Shown here in pieces: positions 19,348 through 27,492 of a stretch of 64,000 nucleotides of DNA. The stretch lies in assembly GCF_036226405.1 (NCBI RefSeq), contig NZ_CP108464.1, positions 7,006,001 to 7,070,000 on the forward strand. The letters run 5' to 3'. Origin of the DNA: Streptomyces sp. NBC_01260 (GTDB lineage: Bacteria; Actinomycetota; Actinomycetes; Streptomycetales; Streptomycetaceae). How positions within the stretch are numbered: the first letter of the stretch is position 1; each line of letters opens with the position of its first letter. A program made the position numbers and the translations under genes. Under the pieces are notes generated by a model. It had not been told where the DNA came from. It did not search any database and saw nothing but the letters and a program-made list of their open reading frames with translations.

Positions 19348-19640
19348 ATGCTGTTCACCACGCGGGGATATGCCGCGACCACCACGCGGTCCGTCGCCGA
19401 ACGGGCGGGTGTGCGCCAAGCGACGATGTACCACTACGCGGCGGGCAAGGAGGATCTCCTGGCAGCGCTGCTGGAGTCGACCGTCGCCCCGTCGCCCGCA
19501 CTGGTGGGGGAACTCCTCGCGGAGGGCGGCCGGCCCGCCGAGGAAGGGTTGCGGGGGCGTTCGCGGCGGCCACGGCGGATGCGGCGATACGGACCGTGGG
19601 GGTGCGGGGGTTGCGGAGGCGCCGCTCCGCAACCCCGTTC
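19348..19640 (+). pseudogene. TetR-family regulator remnant
   Basis: A TetR DNA-binding segment is readable (LFTTRGYAATTTRSVAERAGVRQATMYHYAAGKEDLLAALL, residues about 2-43), but the first helix is cut and there is no ribosome site. Near 19555 the likely continuation jumps to another frame (GAFAAATADAAIRTV). The remainder runs into a hairpin. No full ligand domain exists in any frame, so it is called a decayed gene. Confidence 0.65.
19607..19636. repeat. Hairpin inside the TetR remnant
   Basis: Perfect 12-bp inverted repeat (19607-19618 and 19625-19636) with a 6-base loop. It resembles a terminator of a once-intact gene or a dispersed palindromic repeat. Confidence 0.6.
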
Positions 19641-19814
19641 CCCGGACGCCGGAGGGGCTTGAACCGGCCGTCGGGCGGACGGGTCGCGACTCGCCCCCGT
19701 ACGCGCCCTCGTCAGCGAGTTCTCGCCGCGGGGGATGAATAGTTGCGGTCGTCCTGCCGGCCTGCCGAGAGGCCGGGTGCTTCGCGCGTGAACTTCCCGG
19801 GCACGCGAACGGCC

Positions 19815-19837
19815 GCACCGTGAACCATCCACGGTGC
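19815..19837. terminator. Small hairpin downstream of the SPW gene
   Basis: 8-bp stem (19815-19822 and 19830-19837) with a 7-base loop, 28 bases beyond the minus-strand SPW stop. The surrounding 19640-19865 holds no convincing gene. Confidence 0.5.
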
Positions 19838-19864
19838 AGGCCGTCACAGCCCGTCGGGCGCGTT

Positions 19865-20308
19865 CTACGACCGGTCCCGGCTGCTCTTCAACGACGCTCC
19901 TGCGCAGACCAGCCCCAGGAGGACCGTCAGGCCGCCGATGATGACGTTGTTGAGTACGACGCCCATGTCCGGGCTGCTGCCCACCACCCAGGGCGAGACG
20001 ATCATCCAGGCGCCCATGACGCACATGGCCCAGCTCAGGCCGTACATCCGTTGCGGCATCACGGTGAACCCGAGACCCAGCACGGCGATCGCGATACCCA
20101 TGATCAGGTTGTGGTTCACCAGGGTGGTCTGGCTCGTCGTGAAGTGCAGCACCCAGGGCGAGAGTGCGCAGTACAGGCCGACCAGGAACACCGGTGCGTC
20201 CACGAGCGCCACATCGCGGCCACCCATCACCCGGGCGTAACGATCGCGCATTTCGGAGGCGTCGGGGTGTCCGGCCAGATCGTGGCCGGCGTGCGAGAGG
20301 TTTGACAT
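19865..20308 (-). CDS. SPW-repeat membrane protein
   Basis: 147-aa integral membrane protein with four hydrophobic helices and two copies of the Ser-Pro-Trp motif, LSPWVLHF near residue 50 and VSPWVVG near residue 107, the hallmark of the SPW repeat family. The N-terminus is hydrophilic and histidine-containing (MSNLSHAGHDLAGHPDASEMR). ATG at 20308 after a GGAGACGAAC-type site on the minus strand. Molecular function is unknown; family members are often stress-induced in actinobacteria. Confidence 0.85.
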   Translation of the reverse strand: MSNLSHAGHDLAGHPDASEMRDRYARVMGGRDVALVDAPVFLVGLYCALSPWVLHFTTSQTTLVNHNLIMGIAIAVLGLGFTVMPQRMYGLSWAMCVMGAWMIVSPWVVGSSPDMGVVLNNVIIGGLTVLLGLVCAGASLKSSRDRS

Positions 20309-20431
20309 GAGGTTCGTCTCCTTCGCTCCCGCAGGCCAGGATGCGCCTTGTGCGATAAGCGGCCTGCTATGCCATTCTGCTCTTATTTGTGCCTTATGTG
20401 TAGCTTCAAGGCGGCTGAATTTCGGCAGGAA

Positions 20432-21394
20432 TCACATCGGTCCGGGGCTGTCCAGCCGCTCGGCCAGGGCCACCAGATCCGGTGTGCGCAGCACCCGGTC
20501 GCCGTACCCCGGCAGCGGGACGTGCAGCGGTCCGGTCCACCGCGGAGGGATCGCGCCGAACCCGTACACCGCGCCCGCCAGCGCCCCGGTCACGGCCGCC
20601 ACGGTGTCGGTGTCCCCGCCCACGTCGATCGCCGCCGCGAGGGCGCTCTCGTACGAACGCCTCGTGCGCAGCGCCCACAGCGCGGTGCCCAGGCAGGGCC
20701 ACACGGCGCCGTTGAACTCCGTCGCCGCCTCAGGGCGCCAGTCCGGCGCGAGGGCGGTGGCCCAGCGTTCGCGGTGGTCCGGGTGCACGGCGGCCAGAGC
20801 GTCCGGGACCGCGGTGAGCGGATCGGTGCCGTCCAGGGCCGTCCGGATCAGTTCGTGCAGCACGGCGGTGCCCTCCCACGCCGCGCGGTCGCCGTGCGTC
20901 AGGGCGGCGATCCGGCGCGCCGCGTCCATGGTCACCGTCCGCGCGGCGTCAGCCTTCCGGCCGGGCCGGGCGAAGTACACGGCGGAGGTGGCGGCGCGCA
21001 TCAGTGAACCGTTGCCCGCCGCCCGTCCGTTGGTCTGGAAGTGCAGCGCCGCCGCGGTGTCCCACGGGTCACCGCTGGTCAGTACGTCCTCCGTCTGGAG
21101 GCCGATGTCCTTCGGCTCGCCCGCCGCCCACCGGCGGAACCTGTCGAACAGGTCGGGCGGATCGAGGCCGCCGCGCTCCAGCAGGGACTCCGCGACCAGA
21201 ACGGCCATCTGCGTGTCGTCCGTGGCCTCGCCCGGGTCCCAGCCACCGCCGCCGCACATCGTCCCGGCGCCGTCCGGGAAGCGGGCCGTGTACACGCCCG
21301 CCGGGCCGAACTCGAACGGCGCCCCCAGCGCGTCACCGACCGCCGAACCGACCACGGCGCCCGCCACCCGGTCCCGCGTGCTCAGGGAGTTCAT
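20432..21394 (-). CDS. ADP-ribosylglycohydrolase family protein
   Basis: 320-aa DraG-like hydrolase that removes ADP-ribose from proteins or small molecules. Start chosen at ATG 21394 (MNSLSTRDRVAGAVVGSAVGDALGAPFEF), discarding 17 upstream codons that lack a ribosome site. Metal-binding signatures are GEATDDTQMAVLV near residue 60 and DVGGDTDTVAAVTGALAGAVYG near residue 265. NGSLMR is also present. It stands alone between the SPW gene and the fasciclin gene; substrate unknown. Confidence 0.9.
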   Translation of the reverse strand: MNSLSTRDRVAGAVVGSAVGDALGAPFEFGPAGVYTARFPDGAGTMCGGGGWDPGEATDDTQMAVLVAESLLERGGLDPPDLFDRFRRWAAGEPKDIGLQTEDVLTSGDPWDTAAALHFQTNGRAAGNGSLMRAATSAVYFARPGRKADAARTVTMDAARRIAALTHGDRAAWEGTAVLHELIRTALDGTDPLTAVPDALAAVHPDHRERWATALAPDWRPEAATEFNGAVWPCLGTALWALRTRRSYESALAAAIDVGGDTDTVAAVTGALAGAVYGFGAIPPRWTGPLHVPLPGYGDRVLRTPDLVALAERLDSPGPM

Positions 21395-21475
21395 CCCGTC
21401 AGCGTACGGAGGCCGACCGCTTCGCGTACGCGCGGACCGCCCCATGCTCCGGTGCGGTTCCCGGCGACAGCCGAA

Positions 21476-21508
21476 ACCGGCCAGGGAGGCGTGGTCGCCC
21501 TGGCCGGT
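21476..21508. terminator. Terminator downstream of the fasciclin gene
   Basis: Perfect 11-bp stem (21476-21486 and 21498-21508) with an 11-base loop, in the gap after the minus-strand fasciclin gene. Confidence 0.65.
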
Positions 21509-21620
21509 CCGGGTGGGATCCGGTCGCGGATCCGTACGCGGCCGTGTCCGCGTGGGGCCGAAGTCCTCATGTCCCCCTGCGGGTTGCCGGGGGGAGCGGG
21601 CATCGTCCGGCCGCGGCCCG

Positions 21621-22265
21621 CTACTTCGGGGGCATCAGGACCGTGTCGACGATGTAGACCGTCGCGTTGGCGGTCGGCACATTGCCGCAGACGACCTTCG
21701 AGGAGTCGTTCACGGTGTACGACATGTCCGAACCGGACGTCGTCAGCTTGCCCTTCTCCAGTGTCTCGAAGGAGCCCTTCTCCAGCTGCTTCGGCGTCAG
21801 TTCCTTGCCCACCACGTGGTAGGTGAGCACCTTGGTCAGTTCGGCCTTGTCGGCCAGCAGCTTGTCCAGGTCGGCCTTCGGGACCTTGGCGAAGGCGTCG
21901 TTGGTCGGGGCGAACACCGTGATGTTCTGTGCGTTGTTCAGGGTGTCGACCAGTCCGGCCTTCTTCACCGCGGTGACGAGGGTGGAGAGCGCGGGGTTGT
22001 TCGAGGCGGCCGTGGCGACCGGGTCCTTCGACATGCCGTCGAAGGAGCCCGAACCGCTCTTCGGTACCGACGCACAGCCCGGGCCGAAGGGCTTGTCCAT
22101 GCTCATCGAGTCGCCGGCGGAAGCGGAGGCCGATGCCTTGTCAGAGGTGGCGGTGGAGCCGGACGCACTGTCCTTGGAATCGCTGGAGCAGGCCGCGAGG
22201 GTGAGCGGGAGTACCACTGCCGCGGACATGGCGACGGCGGCGCGGCGGGCGTAGAGGGCGTTCAT
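21621..22265 (-). CDS. Fasciclin (FAS1) domain lipoprotein, MPT70/MPT83-like
   Basis: 214-aa predicted surface lipoprotein. The signal peptide ends in lipobox LTLAAC with Cys26; a Ser/Ala/Asp linker follows, then one FAS1 domain (about 75-212) with ITVFAPTNDAFAKVP and YHVVGKELTP blocks. Overall layout equals the M. tuberculosis MPT83/MPT70 antigens, which are controlled by SigK. It lies 119 bases downstream of the membrane Mo oxidoreductase on the same strand. I see no clear SigK motif directly upstream, so it is probably transcribed from the promoter at 24020-24048. Adhesion or cell-surface role is inferred. Confidence 0.9.
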   Translation of the reverse strand: MNALYARRAAVAMSAAVVLPLTLAACSSDSKDSASGSTATSDKASASASAGDSMSMDKPFGPGCASVPKSGSGSFDGMSKDPVATAASNNPALSTLVTAVKKAGLVDTLNNAQNITVFAPTNDAFAKVPKADLDKLLADKAELTKVLTYHVVGKELTPKQLEKGSFETLEKGKLTTSGSDMSYTVNDSSKVVCGNVPTANATVYIVDTVLMPPK

Positions 22266-22384
22266 GATGTTCTCCTGGGTCGATCTGGGTGACGAAGTGA
22301 TGACGCTTGGTGAGCGATGGTGGGCGTGAGAGCCGACGGGCTGTGCTCCGTACGGAACGCGGGAGGGGAGGCGGCGGTGTCGGC

Positions 22385-24013
22385 TCAGGACACGTTGACC
22401 ACCACCGAGTGCCAGCCGGTCGCCCCGTTGGGCACGGTGCCGACCCGTTGGTCGGTCTGGGTGGCGCCGGTACGGTCCGTCGCGCGGACCTCAAGGGTGT
22501 GGTTGCCGGAGGTGGCCGGCCACTCCCACACCCACTGGCGCCAGGTGTCCCGGCTGTCCTCGGCCGCCAGCCGCGCGGGGTGCCACGGACCGCCGTCCAC
22601 CCGGACCTCGACCCGCGAGATCCCGCGGTGCTGGGCCCAGGCGACCCCGGCGACCGGGATCGTGCCGGGCTTCGGGGAGGCGAACGGGCGGGGGGTGTCG
22701 ATCCGGGACTCGGTCTTGATGGGAGCCTGCTGGGACCAGGACCGCTTGACCCAGTAGGCGTCGTAGTCGTCGAACGTGGTGAGCTCGATGTCCTTCATCC
22801 ATTTGCAGGCCGACACGTATCCGTACAGGCCGGGAACGACCATCCGGACCGGGAAGCCGTGGTCGAAGGGCAGCGGTTCACCGTTCATGCCGAGGGCGAG
22901 CATCGCGTCGCGACCGTCCATGACGGTCTCGACCGGGGTGCCGATGGTCATGCCGTCCACCGAGCGCGTGATGATCTGGTTGGCGGGGCCGCCGCGGGAC
23001 GGCGGCTTCACCCCCGCCTCGCGCAGCAGATCGGCCAGCCGCACGCCGATCCACCGGGCGTTGCCGACATACGGTCCGCCCACCTCGTTGGACACACAGG
23101 TCAGGGTGATGTCGCGCTCGATGATCTCGCGGCGCAACAGGTCCTTGAAGCTGAGCGTCACCGGGCGTTCCACGCCCTTGCCGTGGATCCTCAGCCTCCA
23201 GTCGTTCGCGTCGATGCGCGGGACGACCAGGGCCGTGTCCACCCGGTAGAAGCTCTTGTTCGGTGTGATGAAGGAGCCCAGCCCCCGGATCTTCAGATCG
23301 GCTCCCGCCGGTACGGCCGGCGCCGCCGATGCGGGCACGGGCAGCACCAGGTCGTGCCGTGAGGCGGTGGCCCCGGCCTGAACGGCGGAGGTGAGCCGCC
23401 GCCCCAGCAGACCGGCGCCGGCCGAGGCCGCCGCCGCGGCGCTCGCCGCGATGACGAAGCCCCGCCGGTCGAAGGTGCCGGATGAGGGCTCCCCGCCCCT
23501 CCCGCCAGCCGCGGGGGAGGGACCGGGAGCCGGTGCGAGCCGTCCGACCAGGAGGTACAGCACTCCCGCGGCCAGTACGGCACCCACCACCGAGGGCAGT
23601 GCGTCGGCGAGCCGGCCTTCCGGCCGGCCGACCGCGGCGACTGCCCCGACCACGCCGAAGACCAGTACGGCAGCCGAGCCGGTCACCCGGTGCCGCAGCG
23701 CCAGCACTCCGACCACCACGGCGAAGCCCGCCAGGAGAACCAGGATGCCCAGCTCCAGGACCAGCTTGTCGTTCGTGCCGAAATTCCGGACGGCGAAGTC
23801 CTTCAGCGCCGGGGGAGTGCGGTCGATGACCGCCCCTCCCACCGCCGTGATCGGACCCGCCTCGGGACGGATGACCGCCGCCACCAGCTCGGCGACGGCC
23901 AGCGCGCTGAACCCGGCGATCAGACCGCTGAGCGCGGCGAAAGCAGCACGCACCCAGCGGGACCGCCGGGACCCGGGGGCCCCGTCCTGCGCATCGTTCT
24001 GATCTTCGCTCAC
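22385..24013 (-). CDS. Membrane-anchored molybdopterin-dependent oxidoreductase (sulfite oxidase fold)
   Basis: 542-aa protein. Four transmembrane helices occur in residues 22-158, then a twin-arginine-like FDRRGF followed by a hydrophobic stretch (186-205), then a sulfite-oxidase-type Mo-pterin domain. Cys306 in TLTCVSNEVGG is the expected molybdenum ligand; a Mo-co dimerisation domain fills about 440-542. The catalytic domain is predicted outside the membrane. The substrate is unknown; family members reduce or oxidise sulfur compounds, including methionine sulfoxide. A SigK-type promoter sits 6-35 bases upstream of the start, divergent from the lipid operon. Confidence 0.9.
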   Translation of the reverse strand: MSEDQNDAQDGAPGSRRSRWVRAAFAALSGLIAGFSALAVAELVAAVIRPEAGPITAVGGAVIDRTPPALKDFAVRNFGTNDKLVLELGILVLLAGFAVVVGVLALRHRVTGSAAVLVFGVVGAVAAVGRPEGRLADALPSVVGAVLAAGVLYLLVGRLAPAPGPSPAAGGRGGEPSSGTFDRRGFVIAASAAAAASAGAGLLGRRLTSAVQAGATASRHDLVLPVPASAAPAVPAGADLKIRGLGSFITPNKSFYRVDTALVVPRIDANDWRLRIHGKGVERPVTLSFKDLLRREIIERDITLTCVSNEVGGPYVGNARWIGVRLADLLREAGVKPPSRGGPANQIITRSVDGMTIGTPVETVMDGRDAMLALGMNGEPLPFDHGFPVRMVVPGLYGYVSACKWMKDIELTTFDDYDAYWVKRSWSQQAPIKTESRIDTPRPFASPKPGTIPVAGVAWAQHRGISRVEVRVDGGPWHPARLAAEDSRDTWRQWVWEWPATSGNHTLEVRATDRTGATQTDQRVGTVPNGATGWHSVVVNVS

Positions 24014-24019
24014 ACCGGG

Positions 24020-24048
24020 GATTCGTCGCCGGACGCCCGACGGATTGG
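24020..24048 (-). promoter_or_regulatory. SigK-type ECF promoter for the Mo oxidoreductase/fasciclin unit
   Basis: On the minus strand CCAATCC (24048-24042) is followed after exactly 16 bases by CGAATC (24025-24020). It equals the motifs at 24082 and 31333 in both boxes and spacing. The -10 box lies 6 bases from the annotated ATG at 24013, giving a very short leader. Confidence 0.82.
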
Positions 24049-24081
24049 TTCATCACCCGAATGGGTGAGAGTTGATCACGG

Positions 24082-24110
24082 CCAATCCAGGGCGCGACCT
24101 GCAACGAATC
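24082..24110 (+). promoter_or_regulatory. SigK-type ECF promoter for the lipid-modification operon
   Basis: CCAATCC (24082-24088), 16-base spacer, CGAATC (24105-24110). It drives the operon starting at 24186 and is back-to-back with the promoter at 24020-24048. Confidence 0.85.
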
Positions 24111-24185
24111 ACATCCGAGAGGCATCCGCCGCTCCTCCGGAAACAGAAGGAGGGGCGAACGGGGCGGGTGCTCGGAGGGAGCGGT

Positions 24186-25460
24186 ATGACAGGGATGCGG
24201 CGACGGACAGCCGTGGTGGGGAGCGGGGTGGCGGGGCTGACCGCCGCCCACGTGCTGCGGACGGCCCGCGACGTGACGCTGTTCGAGGCGGACGACCGGG
24301 TGGGCGGACACGCGCACACCCACGAGCTCCCCGCGTCGGACGGCCGCGTCCACCACGTGGACTCCGGGTTCATCGTGCACAACCAGCGCACCTACCCGCA
24401 TCTGCTGCGGCTCTTCGCGGAACTCGGCGTCGCCACGCAGGAGTCGGAGATGAGCATGTCCGTGCGGTGCGAGGGCTGCGCACTGGAGTACGCGGGCGCC
24501 CGCGGCCCGGCGGGCCTCCTGGCCCGGCCGCAGGCCGCCCGCGATCCGGCCTATCTGCGGATGCTGGCGGCGGTGCCCCGCTTCCACCGGTCCGCCCGGC
24601 GCCTCCTGGCGGACGGCGGACCCGGCGCGGACACCATGACGCTCGGCGAGTTCGCCGCCCGCGGCCGCTTCTCCCCGTACTTCACCGCCCACTTCCTGAC
24701 CCCCCTCGTCTCCGCCGTCTGGTCCTGCGACCCGGTGACCGCGATGCGCTACCCGGCCCGCCACCTCTTCCGCTTCCTCGACCACCACGGGCTGCTCTCG
24801 GTCGGCGGCTCCCCGGTGTGGCGGACCGTCACCGGCGGATCGGGCGCCTACGTCGAACGGGTCACCAAACAGCTCGGCGCCGTCCGCACCGCGACCCCGG
24901 TGCGGGCCGTGCGCCGCCACCCGGACGGCGTGGAGATCACTACCGCGGACGACACCACCGAGCAGTTCGACTCCGTCGTCATCGCCACCCACCCCGACCA
25001 GGCGCTGCGGCTGCTCGCCGACCCCACGGACGAGGAACGCGACACCCTCGGCGCGTTCCGCTACTCCCGCAACCCCACGCTCCTGCACACCGACACCCGG
25101 CTGCTGCCGCGGGCCCGCGGTGCCCGCGCCTCCTGGAACTACCTGATGCCGTCCTGCACCGCGAGCCCCGACCACGTCACCGTCAGCTACGACATGAACC
25201 GGCTCCAGCGGCTCGACGCCCCCGAGACCTTCGTCGTCACGCTGAACGGCGCCGACCGTGTCGCCCCCGGCCTGGTCCGCGCCCGCATGGTGTACGAACA
25301 CCCCGTCTACACCCCGGAGTCGGTGGCCGCGCAGGCCCGGCTGCCCGCCCTGTCCGGCCCGCTCACCGCCTACGCGGGGGCGTACCACGGCTGGGGATTC
25401 CACGAGGACGGCTGCCGCTCGGGGGCGGCCGCCGCCAGAGCCCTGGGGGTGGACTGGTGA
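24186..25460 (+). CDS. FAD-dependent amine-oxidase-like protein (Rv0449c type)
   Basis: 424-aa flavoprotein. The N-terminal Rossmann motif VVGSGVAGLTAAHVL and FEADDRVGGHAHT bind FAD. Family members sit with cyclopropane/methyl fatty acid synthase genes and are thought to act on acyl chains, although the reaction is not established. ATG at 24186 follows GGAGGGA. First gene of an operon of five with successive overlaps of one to four bases; a SigK-type promoter lies 76 bases upstream. Matches the M. tuberculosis Rv0449c position in the sigK neighbourhood. Confidence 0.9.
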   Translation: MTGMRRRTAVVGSGVAGLTAAHVLRTARDVTLFEADDRVGGHAHTHELPASDGRVHHVDSGFIVHNQRTYPHLLRLFAELGVATQESEMSMSVRCEGCALEYAGARGPAGLLARPQAARDPAYLRMLAAVPRFHRSARRLLADGGPGADTMTLGEFAARGRFSPYFTAHFLTPLVSAVWSCDPVTAMRYPARHLFRFLDHHGLLSVGGSPVWRTVTGGSGAYVERVTKQLGAVRTATPVRAVRRHPDGVEITTADDTTEQFDSVVIATHPDQALRLLADPTDEERDTLGAFRYSRNPTLLHTDTRLLPRARGARASWNYLMPSCTASPDHVTVSYDMNRLQRLDAPETFVVTLNGADRVAPGLVRARMVYEHPVYTPESVAAQARLPALSGPLTAYAGAYHGWGFHEDGCRSGAAAARALGVDW

Positions 25461-26179
25461 ACGCCCTCTACCCCTGCACCATCGCCCATGTGCGGTCGGC
25501 CCCCGTCAAGTACGCCTTCCGGCACCGCACCTACCTGTGGCTGATCGACCCGGACAGGCCGCCGCCGCTGCCCGCCGCCCTGCGTCTCCTGGCCGGTTTC
25601 GACCCGCGCGACCACTTCGGCGGCACGGCCCCGACCATCCGGGCCGGCCTGAGCCGGTTCCTGGCAGCGAACGGCATCGACCTCGCCGACGCGACCGTGC
25701 AGATGCTCACCCAGGCCCGGGTGTTCGGCCACGTCTTCAACCCGCTGACCGTCTACTGGTGCCGCCGCGCCGACGGCACCCCGCTCTGCACGGTCGCCGA
25801 GGTGCACAACACCTACGGCGAACGCCACTGCTACCTGCTGCATCCGGATGCCGGCGGGCGGGCCTCCACCGGCAAGGAGTTCTACGTGTCGCCGTTCTTC
25901 GGCGTCGACGGCGCCTACCGGATGCGGCTCCCCGAACCCGGACCCCGGCTCGAACTGGCGGTGCACCTGGAACGGGCCGGTATGCGGCCCCTCACCGCCA
26001 CCGTGCGCGGCGTGCGACGCCCGGTGACCCCGCGCGTACTGCTCCGGCTGGCGCTGCGCCACCCCTGGTCCACAGCCGTCGTCTCGGTCGCCATCCGGCT
26101 GCACGGAATCCGCCTCCTGCTGCGCGGACTGCCCGTGCGGCCCCGTCCCCGCCACACCGCTCAGGAAGGAATGCAGTGA
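25457..26179 (+). CDS. DUF1365 family protein
   Basis: 240-aa protein of the DUF1365 family (Rv0448c position). GTG at 25457 overlaps the previous stop by four bases (GTGA). Conserved segments include YAFRHRTYLWLID near the N-terminus, RVFGHVFNPLTVYWC and EVHNTYGERHCYLL, and KEFYVSPFF. No membrane segment is evident. Biochemical role is unknown; constant linkage with the FAD protein and CFA-type methyltransferases suggests a step in acyl-chain modification. Confidence 0.88.
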   Translation: MNALYPCTIAHVRSAPVKYAFRHRTYLWLIDPDRPPPLPAALRLLAGFDPRDHFGGTAPTIRAGLSRFLAANGIDLADATVQMLTQARVFGHVFNPLTVYWCRRADGTPLCTVAEVHNTYGERHCYLLHPDAGGRASTGKEFYVSPFFGVDGAYRMRLPEPGPRLELAVHLERAGMRPLTATVRGVRRPVTPRVLLRLALRHPWSTAVVSVAIRLHGIRLLLRGLPVRPRPRHTAQEGMQ

Positions 26180-27492
26180 GCGTGTCCACGTCCCACTCCC
26201 CGTCCCCCGCCGCCTTGTCCCCGGTGGCCGCCCCGTCCCCCGCCGCCTTGCTCCCGGTGCCCGCCCCGGCCACCGACCCCGAGCGCTGGCCCGATGTCGC
26301 CCGGCCGCCACGCGCGTCCCGGCTGCGGACCGCCGTCGCCGAACGGCTCGTCCGCCACGCGCTGGCCCGGCTCCCGCTCCGCGCCCGCCTCGCCGGACAG
26401 CAGGACATCGGCCTCGGCGGCCCCCTGATGGACGTCCGCGACCCCGCCGCCTTCTTCCGCAGAATCGGGGTGAACGGCCTGATCGGTTTCGGCGAGTCGT
26501 ACATGGCGGGCGAATGGGACTCACCCGACCCGGTGGGCGTCCTGACGGTCCTCGCCGACCAGGTGGCGACGCTGATCCCGCAGCCCCTCCAGCGGCTGCG
26601 CGGACTGTGGGCAGGGCGCCGGCCCGCGGAGCAACGGGGCACACCCGAAGGCGCCCGGGACAACATCAGCCACCACTACGACCTGTCCAACGAGCTCTTC
26701 GCACTCTTCCTCGACGAGACCCTCAGCTACTCGTCCGCCGTCTTCCGCAGCTTTCCCGCGGACCCCGAGGCACTGCCCGCCGCCCAGCACCGCAAGATCG
26801 ACCGGCTGCTCGACCTGGCCGGCGTCGGACCCGGCACCGAGCTCCTGGAGATCGGCACCGGCTGGGGAGAGCTGGCGATCCGGGCCGCCGCCCGCGGGGC
26901 CCGCGTCGTCTCCGTCACGCTCTCCGCCGAACAGCGGGACCTGGCCCGCCGCAGGATCAGCGAGGCCGGGTACCAGGACCGGGTCGACGTCCGGCTCTGC
27001 GACTACCGCAGCATTCACGGGCAGTACGACGCGGTGGTCAGCGTCGAGATGATCGAGGCGGTCGGCGCGGAGTACTGGCCGGTCTACTTCCGCACCCTGG
27101 AGGAGCGGCTGGCCCCCGGCGGCCGCATCGCCCTCCAGGCCATCACCATGCCGGACGACCGGATGCGCGCCTCCCGCACCACCTTCACCTGGATCCACAA
27201 GTACATCTTCCCCGGCGGACTCCTGCCGTCCGTCGAGGCCATGGCAGAGGTCGCGGCCGAGCACACCGGCCTGCGCATCGACCGCTGCGACGACTTCGGC
27301 ACGCACTACGCCGAGACGCTGCGGCTGTGGCGGGAACGGTTCGCCGAGCGGACCGCGGAAGTCGACGCACTCGGCTTCGACGCGACCTTCCGCCGCATGT
27401 GGACCTTCTATCTGGCCTACTCCGAGGCGGGATTCCGCTCCGGCTACCTCCATGTGCGGCAACTGCTGCTGACCCGTCAGGAAACGGCGTGA
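26176..27492 (+). CDS. Cyclopropane-fatty-acid-synthase-like SAM methyltransferase, copy 1
   Basis: 438-aa CFA-synthase family enzyme (UfaA1 position). The GTG at 26176 overlaps the DUF1365 stop by four bases; ribosome site AGGAAGGA at 26163. SAM motif LLEIGTGWGELAI near residue 220, family motif ISHHYDLSNELFALFLDETLSYSSAVF before it, and SVEMIEAVG with the active-site Glu region. The first 45 residues are a Pro/Ala/Ser-rich extension. It is expected to transfer a methyl or methylene group to unsaturated phospholipid acyl chains; the exact product is not readable. Confidence 0.9.
   Translation: MSVSTSHSPSPAALSPVAAPSPAALLPVPAPATDPERWPDVARPPRASRLRTAVAERLVRHALARLPLRARLAGQQDIGLGGPLMDVRDPAAFFRRIGVNGLIGFGESYMAGEWDSPDPVGVLTVLADQVATLIPQPLQRLRGLWAGRRPAEQRGTPEGARDNISHHYDLSNELFALFLDETLSYSSAVFRSFPADPEALPAAQHRKIDRLLDLAGVGPGTELLEIGTGWGELAIRAAARGARVVSVTLSAEQRDLARRRISEAGYQDRVDVRLCDYRSIHGQYDAVVSVEMIEAVGAEYWPVYFRTLEERLAPGGRIALQAITMPDDRMRASRTTFTWIHKYIFPGGLLPSVEAMAEVAAEHTGLRIDRCDDFGTHYAETLRLWRERFAERTAEVDALGFDATFRRMWTFYLAYSEAGFRSGYLHVRQLLLTRQETA

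Noticed and set aside
22266..22320. Possible SigK promoter directly before the fasciclin gene
   Set aside because: A CCATCG-like -35 can be seen but no CGAATC at 15-17 bases; read-through from the upstream oxidoreductase is the better explanation.
22307..23362. Plus-strand 351-codon frame opposite the Mo oxidoreductase
   Set aside because: Antisense shadow with no domain; the minus strand has transmembrane helices and the Mo-ligand motif.
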